42,010 nucleotides of DNA from JBOFCO01 sp051646105 (GCA_051646105.1 JBOFCO010000003.1:1-42010); one strand, 5' to 3'; shown: positions 32,665-41,974, counted from the stretch's first letter. Made by a program: numbers and translations. The notes: a model not told the origin generated them from the sequence alone.

Positions 32665-33813
32665 ATGGCCAAACGCGACTTCTATGAAGTTCTGGGGGTC
32701 TCCAAAGGCGCGTCCGCCGAGGAGATCAAGAAAGCCTATCGCCAGAAGGCAAAAGAGCTTCACCCCGACCGCAACGCCGACAACCCCAATGCCGAAGCCC
32801 AGTTCAAGGAAGCGAACGAGGCTTACGATGTGCTGAAGGACGATACCAAAAAGGCGGCCTATGACCGCTATGGTCATGCCGCGTTCGAGGGTGGCATGGG
32901 CGGCGGCGGTGCGCGCGGCGGTTTCCAGCAGGGCGATTTCGCATCCGCCTTTTCCGATGTCTTCGAAGACCTGTTCGGGGATTTCATGGGCGGCCGTGGC
33001 AACGGTGGCAATGGGCGCCAGCGGGCGGCACGCGGATCTGACCTGCGCTACAATCTGCGGGTAACGCTGGAGGAAGCCTTTGCTGGCGTCCAGAAAACCA
33101 TAAATGTCCCCGGTTCCGTCGCCTGCGGTGCCTGTAGCGGCACGGGGGCAGAAGGGGGCGCTGAACCCGCCGTCTGCCCGACCTGCGCGGGTATGGGCAA
33201 GGTGCGGGCGCAGCAGGGCTTTTTCACCATGGAACGGACCTGCCCGACCTGTTCGGGTGCAGGGCAGATTGTCAAAAATCCCTGCCGCGTTTGCGGCGGC
33301 GCGGGCCGGGCCGAAAAGGATCGCGCGCTTTCGGTGAACATCCCGGCGGGGGTGGAAACCGGCACACGCATCCGCCTTGCGGGCGAGGGCGAGGCCGGGA
33401 TGCGTGGTGGCCCCTCGGGCGATCTTTACATCTTTATCGAGGTGCGTGAGCACGCGATTTTCCAGCGTGACGGTGTACACCTGTTCTGTCGCGTGCCAGT
33501 TGGCATGACTGCTGCCGCACTGGGCGGTTCGATCGAAGTCCCGACCATCGACGGCGGTCGCAGTCGCGTGACGGTCAGCGCGGGCAGCCAGTCGGGGCGG
33601 CAGATGCGCCTGCGTGGCAAGGGCATGCCCGCCCTGCGTGGTGGCGGCACAGGCGATATGGTGATCGAACTTGCCGTGGAAACCCCCGTCAACCTTACCG
33701 GACGGCAGAAGGATTTGCTGCGCGAGTTCGAAAAGCTTTCCGAGGACAACAATCCGGAAAGCGCCGGGTTCTTCAAGCGCGTGAAAGGCTTCTGGGACGG
33801 GATGAAGGGTTAA
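32665..33813 (+). CDS. dnaJ: Chaperone protein DnaJ (Hsp40)
   Basis: DnaJ delivers substrates to DnaK and stimulates its ATPase. The 382-residue product has the J domain with HPD at 33-35, a Gly/Phe-rich stretch (GGMGGGGARGGFQQGDF), the zinc-finger region with four CxxCxGxG repeats (CGACSGTG, CPTCAGMG, CPTCSGAG, CRVCGGAG), and the C-terminal substrate-binding domains with GDLYIFIEV. Length and order are typical of a type I DnaJ. The start has GAAGGAG about six bases upstream. It shares the dnaK operon. Confidence 0.98.
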   Translation: MAKRDFYEVLGVSKGASAEEIKKAYRQKAKELHPDRNADNPNAEAQFKEANEAYDVLKDDTKKAAYDRYGHAAFEGGMGGGGARGGFQQGDFASAFSDVFEDLFGDFMGGRGNGGNGRQRAARGSDLRYNLRVTLEEAFAGVQKTINVPGSVACGACSGTGAEGGAEPAVCPTCAGMGKVRAQQGFFTMERTCPTCSGAGQIVKNPCRVCGGAGRAEKDRALSVNIPAGVETGTRIRLAGEGEAGMRGGPSGDLYIFIEVREHAIFQRDGVHLFCRVPVGMTAAALGGSIEVPTIDGGRSRVTVSAGSQSGRQMRLRGKGMPALRGGGTGDMVIELAVETPVNLTGRQKDLLREFEKLSEDNNPESAGFFKRVKGFWDGMKG

Positions 33814-33925
33814 CGGTGACCCCTGGCTGCGGGCCGGATCGGTCGTGGTCCGATTCTCGAATCTGCCGGGTATCGCATCTTTCGGCATTAATCCTTTCTT
33901 CACCCCGGCTGGGCAGGCTGGGGCC

Positions 33926-34687
33926 ATGTCCCGCACCCGATCCCTTCACGAACCTTCGCTGCCGTTGTTCGAAGCGGATGAGGCGGTAAATGCGCCGCCC
34001 CTGTCAGGATCCCTGCCGTCCTACATCCGAGATCACCGCGCCCGCCTGCGTGCACGTTTTTCCGACGGCGGGGCGCAGGCCGTGCCGGATTACGAGTTGC
34101 TGGAACTGCTGCTGTTCCGGTCCATCCCCCGCCAGGATGTGAAGCCGCTGGCCCGTCGCCTTATCGACACGTTCGGTGACCTGAACGGGGTGATCGCGGC
34201 GCCGGTCACCCGACTGATTGAGGTGACGGGTATCGGCGAAAGCGTGGCACAGGATCTGAAGATCATCGAGGCGGTCGCACACCGCATGGCCCGCGCCCGT
34301 GTGCTGAACCGCCCGGTGCTGTCATCATGGGATGCGCTGCTTGATTACTGTCACACCGCCATGGCGCACAGGGAAACCGAACAGTTCCGCGTGCTTTATC
34401 TGGATCGGAAGAATACCCTGATCGCTGACGAGGAACAGGCCCGTGGCACTGTCGATCATGTGCCCGTCTACCCGAGGGAAGTGATCAAGCGCGCACTGGA
34501 ACTGAACGCTTCTGCGCTGATCCTCGTGCACAATCATCCGTCCGGCGATCCCGCACCCTCGGCTGCCGACATTTCAATGACGGAAACGATCCGCGACGCG
34601 GCCGCGACGCTGGGGCTGACCCTGCACGACCACCTGATCATCGGGCGGTCACGCGAAACAAGTTTCCGCACGCTAGGGTATCTGTGA
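33926..34687 (+). CDS. radC: RadC family JAB-domain protein
   Basis: RadC proteins have an N-terminal helix-hairpin-helix region and a C-terminal JAB1/MPN-like metalloprotease fold; their cellular role is unsettled, with DNA repair no longer well supported. The 253-residue product shows DYELLELLLFRSIPRQDVKP, the helix-hairpin-helix VTGIGESVAQDL at 100-111, and the metal site HNHPSGDPAPSAAD with His202, His204 and Asp215. An ATG at 33926 is used; the frame is open 27 codons upstream but lacks support, and no strong ribosome-binding site is seen at either position. It follows dnaJ after 112 bases and ends at a strong hairpin. Confidence 0.93.
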   Translation: MSRTRSLHEPSLPLFEADEAVNAPPLSGSLPSYIRDHRARLRARFSDGGAQAVPDYELLELLLFRSIPRQDVKPLARRLIDTFGDLNGVIAAPVTRLIEVTGIGESVAQDLKIIEAVAHRMARARVLNRPVLSSWDALLDYCHTAMAHRETEQFRVLYLDRKNTLIADEEQARGTVDHVPVYPREVIKRALELNASALILVHNHPSGDPAPSAADISMTETIRDAAATLGLTLHDHLIIGRSRETSFRTLGYL

Positions 34688-34713
34688 CAGGGGGCGTATC
34701 CGAAAATGAAATC

Positions 34714-34757
34714 GCCGCGTCGGCCCTCCCCGGGGGACATGGGGTGGCCAACGCGGC
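34714..34757. terminator. Long hairpin between convergent radC and the secA-downstream gene
   Basis: GCCGCGT-C-GGCC (34714-34725) is matched by GGCC-A-ACGCGGC (34746-34757): 11 of 12 positions pair, and the loop can extend with C4/G4 pairing. A further 5-bp hairpin (34774-34788) lies beside the opposite stop codon. It has no T-tract. Position between two stops suggests bidirectional termination. Confidence 0.6.
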
Positions 34758-34787
34758 GCAAACGTGCGCGGCAGGCGTGGGGAACGC

Positions 34788-35756
34788 CTAGCGCGACGCT
34801 ATCCGTATCTGGTCAAGATCGGGCATCATCTGCACAAAATCGCCAACCGCATCGCATGTCGGCATGGCAAAAAACACATCCGTGTGCACTGCGGCAGATT
34901 CACCGGCATTCAGCACCGTAGCCTTGCCTTCAGCAGTCTGCCCACAGTTCCAGCGAGTAACCTCCGCCTGAATCACGATGCGGCGTTCGGCATGGCCCGC
35001 CGGAAATGTGTAGACCTCTGCCAGCATCGGCACGGGTGCGGCGCTGTCGCCTACGCGCATCAGATAGTCGCCGGCAGCCGCAACCAAACCCGGTTCGGCG
35101 GCGTTCATTTCGCCCTTGCCGCCGATCCGCGCGCCCGGTTTCAGCACATGCAGCGACAAGGCCGCCGTATCCTGCCATTGCAGGACCATGCGGTTCAGCG
35201 CTGCAACCTCGGGCACCTCCGTCGCAGCCTCCAGCACCTTGCCATCGGCGAACTCCACCCTGACGGCGGCCTGTTGTTTCAGCGCGGGAAGTGTGATCTG
35301 CGTCCCGCCATCGGGGCCGGTAACCAAGGAAACGGCCATACCCGCATGACGCAGCACCGCTGCCTCGTTCGGGCGGCAACTTGCCGCGAGGATGACCCTG
35401 ATCATCGCGCCCGGCTGGGCACTGGCGGTGATTTCATCCGTGCAGGACAGGCCAAAGGCATCGAATGCGCCATCGCTGACAACAGCCGGGGTCACATGCC
35501 CCTTGTCCAGCGCCGCAACGCGGATGCCAAGCCCCGTATCCGTGCCAAGACTGATCGGACGGAAATCGGGCAAGCCCGGCAGTTTCGGTATATCGGTGGC
35601 CGTGGCCGCGACCGTGGTAATACCCACGGGTTCGGTGCTGGCCCCCATTGATGAAATGCGGCCCGTCAGATTCGCGCCGTTCTGCATAAGATGGCCGGTG
35701 GCAGCGGCCAGTAAAAATGTCGACGCAACCGTCAACATCCTGCGCTTGTCACGCAT
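34788..35756 (-). CDS. Exported protein of unknown function downstream of secA
   Basis: A 322-residue protein with an N-terminal hydrophobic segment after MRDKRR (MLTVASTFLLAAATGHLM), which may be a signal peptide or an anchor. The rest is Ala/Val-rich, probably beta-structured, with cysteines in GLSCTDE, AASCRPNE, WNCGQ and PTCDAVG that could form two periplasmic disulfides. Relatives next to secA in Rhodobacteraceae are, as I recall, sometimes labelled translocase, but nothing in the sequence supports that. The start at 35756 is preferred over an ATG 15 bases upstream because GGAG lies seven bases before it. It may be separately transcribed, since 229 bases separate it from secA. Confidence 0.75.
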   Translation of the reverse strand: MRDKRRMLTVASTFLLAAATGHLMQNGANLTGRISSMGASTEPVGITTVAATATDIPKLPGLPDFRPISLGTDTGLGIRVAALDKGHVTPAVVSDGAFDAFGLSCTDEITASAQPGAMIRVILAASCRPNEAAVLRHAGMAVSLVTGPDGGTQITLPALKQQAAVRVEFADGKVLEAATEVPEVAALNRMVLQWQDTAALSLHVLKPGARIGGKGEMNAAEPGLVAAAGDYLMRVGDSAAPVPMLAEVYTFPAGHAERRIVIQAEVTRWNCGQTAEGKATVLNAGESAAVHTDVFFAMPTCDAVGDFVQMMPDLDQIRIASR

Positions 35757-35985
35757 TTTCGTCTCCGTCATCCCCAGACTTCGACCGACTTATGAGGGGC
35801 GAAGTAGGCATACACATGACAGTGCGGCGTCGGTGCGCAGGGCGTTATTCTGGGTGGAATACCGACAAATCGCTGTCCACACTCCGATTGTCCACGAAAT
35901 CTGGTAGGCTTAAAACCGCCAGTTGCGAAGGCCGCCACATTCTTGCCGTAAAGATGCGCCGACCGATTCGGTTCTGGATGGCTGA

Positions 35986-38718
35986 TCAGGCAATACGTCC
36001 ATGACAATGCTTGAATTTTTCGCCCGAGCCACATGGGCAGGCATCGTTGCGGCCCGGGTTGCCCCAGGTTGCAGGGTCACCCTCGTCGAATCCCGGACGT
36101 GCCGCAGATGCCGTAGACACAGCAGCCGATCCGGCAGCCACCGGCGCGCTTGCCGTGCCTGCTTTCGCACCCGCCACGACCTGCGCCGACTGTTGCTGCG
36201 CTTGCAACTGGGCAATCATCGCGTCCTGTTCAGCTTGTGTCAGCGGGCGCACCTGCCCCAGCTTCTGCGTGACTTCCGTTCGCAGGCCATTCAACAGGTT
36301 CTCGAACAGTGCGAAGGCTTCCGTCTTGTATTCCGACAGCGGATCGCGCTGCGCATAGCCGCGGAACCCGACGACAGAGCGCAGATGTTCCAGCGTCAGC
36401 AGATGCTCACGCCACTTGCCATCGATGGTTTGCAACAGAAGCTGCTTTTCGATGTTGCGCATCGTTTCCGGCCCGAATTTTTCGGCCTTGTCGGCGATGA
36501 ACTTGTCGCTTTCGTCATAAAGCCGTTCACGGACGGTGCCCTGATCGACGCCCTCTTCCTTGACCCAGGCCATGACCGGCAGGTTTTGACCAAGCCGCTG
36601 GATGGAAGCAGCATAGAGCCCCTCACCATTCCACTGGTCGGCATAGCTTTTCGGCGGCAGGTATTCGTCGACCATATCGTCGATCACCTGATGCCGCATA
36701 TCGCGGACGATATCCGACAGGTCCGGGCTTTCCATGATCTCGCGGCGCTGGCTGAAGATGACCTTGCGCTGGTCGTTCATCACGTCGTCGAATTTCAGAA
36801 GCTGCTTGCGAATGTCGAAGTTGCGCCCCTCGACCTTGGCCTGCGCCTTTTCCAGCGACTTGTTCACCCACGGGTGAATGATCGCCTCGCCCTCTTTCAT
36901 GCCCAGTGTCGACAGCACCTTTTCCAGACGCTCCGACCCGAAGATCCGCATCAGATCATCTTCAAGGCTCAGGAAGAATTCCGATCGCCCCGGATCGCCC
37001 TGACGACCGGACCGGCCGCGAAGCTGGTTGTCGATCCGGCGGCTTTCGTGGCGTTCGGTTGCCAGAACATATAGCCCGCCGGCTTCAAGAACTTTCGCCT
37101 TTTCCTCGGCATGCTCGGCCTCGATCCGTTCGCGCACCTCGTCCGGATGCAGGTGGGGATCGACGCTGATCGCCTCCAGCACCTTCATTTCGACATTGCC
37201 GCCAAGCTGGATGTCGGTGCCGCGCCCGGCCATGTTGGTGGCGATGGTCACGGCGTTCAGCTTACCTGCATCAGCAACGATCTGCGCCTCCTGCTCGTGC
37301 TGGCGCGCGTTCAGGACGTTGTGCACCACGCCCGCTTCTTTCAGCAGGTTTGACAGGAATTCCGATTTCTCGATGCTGGTCGTGCCCACAAGGATCGGCT
37401 GGCCCTTGGCATGCGCGGCCTTGATTTCCTCGACAATGGCGGTGAACTTTTCGCGCGCGGTACGATAGACGCGGTCGTGCTCGTCCTTGCGCTGCACAGG
37501 GCGGTTCGTCGGAACCTCGACCACGCCCAGCTTGTAGATTTCCATGAATTCTTCGGCCTCGGTGGCCGCGGTGCCGGTCATCCCCGACAACTTGTCGTAA
37601 AGCCGGAAGTAGTTCTGGAACGTAACGGATGCCAGCGTGATGTTTTCCGGCTGGATCGTCACGCCTTCTTTCGCCTCGATTGCCTGATGCAATCCGTCCG
37701 ACAGACGGCGACCGCGCATCATGCGCCCGGTGAATTCGTCGATCAGCATCACCTCGTCATCGCGGACGATATAATGGCTGTCGCGCTGGAACAGCTTGTG
37801 CGCGCGCAGGGCCTGGGTGACATGATGGACAAGCGTCGTGCTTTCCGGGTCATACAGCGTCTGCTCCGCCGGCAGGATTCCCGCCGCGTGCAGGCGGCGT
37901 TCGATGAACTCGTTGCCGTCTTCGGTAAAGGTGACGTTGCGGGTCTTTTCGTCCAACGAGAAATGTTCCGGCAGCACTTCCGGGATCAGGTGATCCACGA
38001 TCTTGTACAGTTCCGAACGGTCCTGCGACGGCCCCGAAATGATGAGCGGCGTCCGGGCCTCGTCAATCAGGATGGAGTCCACCTCATCGACGATGGCAAA
38101 GAAATGCCCGCGCTGGCTCATCTCGGACAGTTCGGATTTCATGTTGTCGCGCAGGTAGTCAAAGCCAAGTTCATTGTTGGTGGCATAGGTGATATCGGCG
38201 CGGTAGGCGGCCATCTTTTCCGCTGCAGGCTGGAAAGGATAGACCACGCCCGTTGTCATGCCCAATGCGGCATAGACCTTGCCCATCCATTCGGCGTCAC
38301 GTTTGGCCAGATAGTCGTTGACGGTGACGATATGCACGCCCTGCCCCGCCAGCGCATTCAGATAGGCCGGGAATGTCGCGACCAGCGTCTTGCCCTCACC
38401 GGTCTTCATTTCCGCGATATTGCCCTGATGCAGGAAGATGCCGCCCATCAGCTGCGTGTCAAAGGCACGCAGGCCAAGCGCCCGGCGCGCGGCTTCGCGG
38501 CAATTGGCAAAGGCTTCGGGCAGAACGGCATCCATATCCTCGCCACCCTGCACGCGCGTCGCCAGCGCGACCGTGCGTTCCTTGATCTGTTCATCGCTCT
38601 GCGACTGAAACTCTGCCTCCAGCGCATTTATCTTTGCCACAAGCGGCAAGACCGATTTGACCTTGCGATCGTTGGGTGTTCCAAAGACCTTGCGTGCGAG
38701 TGTGCCGAAGCCAAGCAT
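35986..38718 (-). CDS. secA: Preprotein translocase ATPase SecA
   Basis: SecA drives unfolded preproteins through SecYEG at the inner membrane. The 910-residue product has Walker A GEGKT at 107-111 (MKTGEGKTLVA), the DEVD box in IVDEVDSILIDEARTPLI, the preprotein cross-linking domain, the second helicase domain with GTTSIEKSE and NMAGRGTDIQLGG, QLRGRSGRQGDPG, and a C-terminal zinc site CPCGSGEKFKHCH (Cys894, Cys896, Cys905, His906) that binds SecB and ribosomes. The ATG has a modest ribosome-binding site. A promoter lies about 120-145 bases upstream, giving a leader of about 110 bases. It is divergent from the PPIase gene. Confidence 0.98.
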   Translation of the reverse strand: MLGFGTLARKVFGTPNDRKVKSVLPLVAKINALEAEFQSQSDEQIKERTVALATRVQGGEDMDAVLPEAFANCREAARRALGLRAFDTQLMGGIFLHQGNIAEMKTGEGKTLVATFPAYLNALAGQGVHIVTVNDYLAKRDAEWMGKVYAALGMTTGVVYPFQPAAEKMAAYRADITYATNNELGFDYLRDNMKSELSEMSQRGHFFAIVDEVDSILIDEARTPLIISGPSQDRSELYKIVDHLIPEVLPEHFSLDEKTRNVTFTEDGNEFIERRLHAAGILPAEQTLYDPESTTLVHHVTQALRAHKLFQRDSHYIVRDDEVMLIDEFTGRMMRGRRLSDGLHQAIEAKEGVTIQPENITLASVTFQNYFRLYDKLSGMTGTAATEAEEFMEIYKLGVVEVPTNRPVQRKDEHDRVYRTAREKFTAIVEEIKAAHAKGQPILVGTTSIEKSEFLSNLLKEAGVVHNVLNARQHEQEAQIVADAGKLNAVTIATNMAGRGTDIQLGGNVEMKVLEAISVDPHLHPDEVRERIEAEHAEEKAKVLEAGGLYVLATERHESRRIDNQLRGRSGRQGDPGRSEFFLSLEDDLMRIFGSERLEKVLSTLGMKEGEAIIHPWVNKSLEKAQAKVEGRNFDIRKQLLKFDDVMNDQRKVIFSQRREIMESPDLSDIVRDMRHQVIDDMVDEYLPPKSYADQWNGEGLYAASIQRLGQNLPVMAWVKEEGVDQGTVRERLYDESDKFIADKAEKFGPETMRNIEKQLLLQTIDGKWREHLLTLEHLRSVVGFRGYAQRDPLSEYKTEAFALFENLLNGLRTEVTQKLGQVRPLTQAEQDAMIAQLQAQQQSAQVVAGAKAGTASAPVAAGSAAVSTASAARPGFDEGDPATWGNPGRNDACPCGSGEKFKHCHGRIA

Positions 38719-38835
38719 TCTGTTTCCGCCCTGCGGTTCCTGACGTGATCGTGTGACGCTTTGCCTTGCCCGCCCTCGCAGCCTTGCCTAGAAGGTCGTG
38801 AGAAGCGGCCTGCACTGCCTTGTGCGACCTTGCGC

Positions 38836-38864
38836 GATGTAAGCGGCGTGCTGCTAACTGTCAA
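38836..38864 (-). promoter_or_regulatory. Promoter of secA (sigma-70 type)
   Basis: On the minus strand, TTGACA (38864-38859), a 17-base spacer and TACATC (38841-38836): the same hexamers and spacing as the tRNA-Leu promoter. The expected start is near 38829. Confidence 0.75.
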
Positions 38865-38904
38865 CGTCGCGGCGGGTCCGCGACACCGGAGGAAGGGGCA
38901 TTTC

Positions 38905-39819
38905 ATGCTTTTGCAGGCACAACGCGCATTGATCATCGCGGCATTCATCGCGGCGACAGGCCCGGCCCAAGCCCAGGATGCAGCAACGGAAGCCCCGGCA
39001 AATCCGGAAGCTGCTGCAACCGAAGCACCCGCTGCGCCTGCGCGTGATGTCACGGCAGATACGGTCGTGGCGACGGTAAATGGCACGGCCATTACCCTGG
39101 GGCACATGATCGTGATGCGGGGTCATCTGCCGGAGCAGTACCAGACGCTTCCGCCGGACGTTCTGTTCAACGGCATTCTCGACCAGCTTGTACAGCAGGT
39201 CCTGCTGTCGCAGACCGCCGAGAACGACCTGACCAAGCGTGACACGTTGGCGCTGGAAAACGAGCGGCGCACCTATCTGGCCAACAAGGTGATGGACATT
39301 GCCGTAACAGAGGCGGTGACAGAGGAAGCCCTGCAAAAGGCATATGATGCGAAATTCGCAAGCGTTGAGCCGGGCAAGGAATTCAACGCATCGCATATCC
39401 TGGTTCCGACTGAAGACGAGGCAAAGGCGATCAAGGCCGATCTGGATGCAGGCGGGGATTTCGAGGCCATCGCGAAAGAAAAATCACAGGACGGTTCGGC
39501 GGCCGGCGGCGGATCATTGGGGTGGTTCGGGCTGGGCATGATGGTCAAGCCGTTCGAGGATGCCGTGCTGTCGCTGGAAAAGGGCAAGATTTCAGATCCG
39601 GTGCAGACAGATTTCGGCTGGCATATCGTCAAGCTGAATGACACCCGCGTGGCGACCGCGCCGACATTGGACGATGTGCGCGAGGAACTGACCGCCGAAG
39701 TTCAGAACGCGGCGGCTGAAGCAAAAATCAAGGAATTGACCGACGCGGGCAAAGTGGAGCTGTCGATCAACGGCATCGCGCCCGAAGTCTTGCAGGATGG
39801 CGCATTGCTGGACAATTGA
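38905..39819 (+). CDS. Periplasmic parvulin-type peptidyl-prolyl isomerase
   Basis: This enzyme class speeds cis-trans isomerisation of prolyl bonds and helps outer-membrane proteins fold. The 304-residue product has a signal peptide (ALIIAAFIAATGPAQA, cleavage before QD), an Ala/Pro/Glu-rich linker, an N-terminal chaperone-like region (VVATVNGTAITLGHMIV; QLVQQVLLSQTA), the parvulin domain from about residue 160 (FNASHILVPTEDEAKAI; SQDGSAAGGGSLGWFGLGMM; FGWHIVKLNDTR) and a short helical tail. It is PrsA/SurA-like. The start has GGAGGAAGG at the right spacing. It is divergent from secA and co-oriented with argJ, 51 bases on. Confidence 0.93.
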   Translation: MLLQAQRALIIAAFIAATGPAQAQDAATEAPANPEAAATEAPAAPARDVTADTVVATVNGTAITLGHMIVMRGHLPEQYQTLPPDVLFNGILDQLVQQVLLSQTAENDLTKRDTLALENERRTYLANKVMDIAVTEAVTEEALQKAYDAKFASVEPGKEFNASHILVPTEDEAKAIKADLDAGGDFEAIAKEKSQDGSAAGGGSLGWFGLGMMVKPFEDAVLSLEKGKISDPVQTDFGWHIVKLNDTRVATAPTLDDVREELTAEVQNAAAEAKIKELTDAGKVELSINGIAPEVLQDGALLDN

Positions 39820-39870
39820 TCGCACCGGCATTTCGGGGTCTGTATCAAAAGGCGGGGAAGTCTGACCGAC

Positions 39871-41241
39871 ATGGCAAAAAATCCGGAAAAGCAGGTAAAA
39901 ACGGACAACAAGGCCCTGAAAGCCAAGCTGTCCAAGCTGAAAAAGAAGCTGAAGGCGGCGAAAGCGGTCGAGAATTCGGCGCCGGTGCCAAAAACCAAGG
40001 CCAAGGTTGTATCGCCCCTTGCCCCAAAAGCGGGTTTTCCTGCCCTGCCGGTCATCAAGGGGGCGGAGTTTTCGGCCCATGCCGCCGGTGTGCGCTATCC
40101 GGGCCGCACCGATGTGATGCTGGTGCGCCTTGCACCGGGGACGCAGGTTGCCGGGGTGTTCACGCGATCATCGACGCGCGCCGCCTGCGTGCTGGATTGT
40201 CAGGCCAAGCTGGCCGCTGCCAGTGCGAAGGCGGCGGCAGACGGCGCGGCGATCATCGTGAATTCGGGCAATTCCAACGCCTTCACGGGCAAGGCCGGCC
40301 AGGCCTCTGTCGATGCTGTTACGGGTGGGGTTGCCAAGGCGCTGGGGCTGCCAGCCGCCCGCGTGTTTTCATCCTCGACCGGGGTGATCGGGGAACCGCT
40401 GCCGCATGACCGGATAGTGGCCGCAATTGATACATTGAAATCCGGTCTGACGGAAACCGGGATCGAGGACGCCGCCCGCGCCATCATGACCACGGACACC
40501 TTCCCCAAGGGTGCGGCCGCCGAAATCGCCGGGGACGGCGGGCCAATCCGCATCGCAGGCATTGCCAAGGGTTCCGGCATGATCGCCCCCGATATGGCGA
40601 CGATGCTGGTCTATATCTTTACCGATGCGAAGATTTCGGCGACCAGCCTGCAACGCATGCTGTCGCGCAACGTGGATGACACGTTCAACTCCATCACGGT
40701 TGACAGTGACACATCAACCTCCGATGCCCTGATCCTTGCGGCGACTGGCAAGTCACCCGCAGCCCCGGTCAAGGGCGCTGTTTCCAAGGCATTCGAAGCC
40801 GCGTTGCGCAAAGTAATGATGGATCTTGCCCATCAGGTCATTCGCGATGGAGAAGGCGCAACCAAGTTCGTTGCCGTCAAAGTGACAGGGGCGGCCGATG
40901 CCGCCGATGCGCGCCGCGTAGCACTTTCAATCGCCAACTCTCCGCTGGTCAAGACGGCGATCGCCGGACAGGATCCGAACTGGGGCCGCATCATTGCCGC
41001 TGTGGGCAAGTCGGGCGCTAGAGCGGATCGCGACCGGCTGACAATCCGCTTCGGCGACATTCTTGTTGCGGAAAAAGGCTGGCGAAACCCGACCTATAAA
41101 GAAGAACAGGGCGCAGAATACATGCGCCGGGAAGAGCTGGAGATCGGCGTGCATCTTGGCATTGGGCGAGGCAAGGCCACGGTCTGGACCTGCGATCTGA
41201 CGCACCGCTACATCGACATCAATGCCGATTACCGGTCGTGA
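39871..41241 (+). CDS. argJ: Bifunctional ornithine acetyltransferase / N-acetylglutamate synthase ArgJ
   Basis: ArgJ moves the acetyl group from N-acetylornithine to glutamate, recycling it in arginine synthesis; some forms also use acetyl-CoA. The 456-residue product is cut between Ala243 and Thr244 of the DMATML motif, exposing Thr244 as nucleophile of the beta chain. NSGNSNAFTG, SSSTGVIG and the C-terminal DPNWGRIIAAVG and HRYIDINADYRS are standard. Residues 1-46 form an extra Lys/Ala-rich extension (LKAKLSKLKKKLKAAK), unlike the usual start near VSPLAPKAG; GGCGGGGAAG before the ATG supports it. The stop overlaps the mutT start by four bases. Confidence 0.95.
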   Translation: MAKNPEKQVKTDNKALKAKLSKLKKKLKAAKAVENSAPVPKTKAKVVSPLAPKAGFPALPVIKGAEFSAHAAGVRYPGRTDVMLVRLAPGTQVAGVFTRSSTRAACVLDCQAKLAAASAKAAADGAAIIVNSGNSNAFTGKAGQASVDAVTGGVAKALGLPAARVFSSSTGVIGEPLPHDRIVAAIDTLKSGLTETGIEDAARAIMTTDTFPKGAAAEIAGDGGPIRIAGIAKGSGMIAPDMATMLVYIFTDAKISATSLQRMLSRNVDDTFNSITVDSDTSTSDALILAATGKSPAAPVKGAVSKAFEAALRKVMMDLAHQVIRDGEGATKFVAVKVTGAADAADARRVALSIANSPLVKTAIAGQDPNWGRIIAAVGKSGARADRDRLTIRFGDILVAEKGWRNPTYKEEQGAEYMRREELEIGVHLGIGRGKATVWTCDLTHRYIDINADYRS

Positions 41242-41636
41242 AAACGCTTCTGGTTTCTGCCGTTGCGCTGATTGACAGCGACGGCAGAGTGTTGCTGTCA
41301 CAAAGGCCCGAGGGAAAATCGCTGGCCGGGCTGTGGGAGTTTCCCGGCGGCAAAGTGGAGGCCGGGGAAACCCCGGAAGCCTGCCTGATCCGCGAGTTGA
41401 ACGAAGAGCTGGGCATCGACACCTGGACAAGCTGTCTGGCCCCGCTGACTTTTGCCAGTCACAGCTATCCGGATTTTCATCTTTTGATGCCGCTCTTTGC
41501 CTGCCGACGCTGGCAGGGCATTCCCAGCCCGCGCGAAGGACAGACATTGGCTTGGGTCTCCGCCGCCAATCTGCGCGATTATCCTATGCCGCCTGCCGAT
41601 GTGCCGCTGATCCCGATCCTTCGTGATTGGCTGTAA
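41238..41636 (+). CDS. mutT: 8-oxo-dGTP diphosphatase MutT
   Basis: MutT hydrolyses 8-oxo-dGTP to prevent A:T to C:G mutations. The 132-residue product has a full Nudix box G-x5-E-x7-REL-x-EE-x-GI at residues 38-60 (Gly38, Glu44, Arg52, Glu53, Glu56, Glu57), the preceding LAGLWEFPGG typical of MutT, and the WVSAANLRDYPMPPAD ending of the family. The start is a GTG overlapping the argJ stop (GTGA), so it is translationally coupled to argJ. Confidence 0.93.
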   Translation: MKTLLVSAVALIDSDGRVLLSQRPEGKSLAGLWEFPGGKVEAGETPEACLIRELNEELGIDTWTSCLAPLTFASHSYPDFHLLMPLFACRRWQGIPSPREGQTLAWVSAANLRDYPMPPADVPLIPILRDWL

Positions 41637-41788
41637 CAAAGATATCCACACAAATTCCGGCGGATTTTCGCTTATTGCAGTAAAATGTTGCAGTTGCTGA
41701 AACTTATGCCGCTTATTTTGGATGATTTTTAACGAAAGACTTCGTAACAATTAAGTGTCGCTTGTTTGACTGGGGAGGCAACGGGGAC

Positions 41789-41923
41789 ATGTTGAAGACA
41801 ATATCTATGGGAAGCTGTGTGTCCGTGCAGGGCATGTTCATCAAGAAACTTCATGATGGACAGATCGTTGTACGGGTCGGGGATCAGACATTTGTCGGTT
41901 TTCCGGTAGGTCACGCGTCCTGA
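41789..41923 (+). CDS. 44-residue small protein of unknown function
   Basis: A short frame starts at an ATG ten bases after a strong GGGGAGG and ends at 41923, giving 44 residues beginning MLKTISMGSCVSVQGMF and ending FVGFPVGHAS. The composition looks like a small beta-barrel or SH3-like fold: alternating hydrophobic residues in SVQGMFIKKL, QIVVRVGDQ and TFVGFPV, with a Gly-Asp turn and one Cys. It has no membrane segment. An AT-rich 152-base region precedes it, and a strong intrinsic terminator follows 51 bases after its stop, so it has the appearance of an independent gene. I cannot assign a function or family. Confidence 0.65.
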   Translation: MLKTISMGSCVSVQGMFIKKLHDGQIVVRVGDQTFVGFPVGHAS

Positions 41924-41974
41924 TCATCAGGTACTGCGTGGGCTGACCACATTACGCAAACACACTTGACCTTG

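Noticed and set aside
35772..35985. A small gene or RNA in the 214-base gap downstream of secA.
   Set aside because: No start with a supporting ribosome-binding site, no conserved-looking frame and no strong stem were found.
41642..41650. ATATCCACA, one base from the DnaA box TTATCCACA, near two TTGCAG repeats 13 bases apart (41675-41693).
   Set aside because: A single near-match and two short repeats without an AT-rich unwinding region or replication genes do not support an origin.
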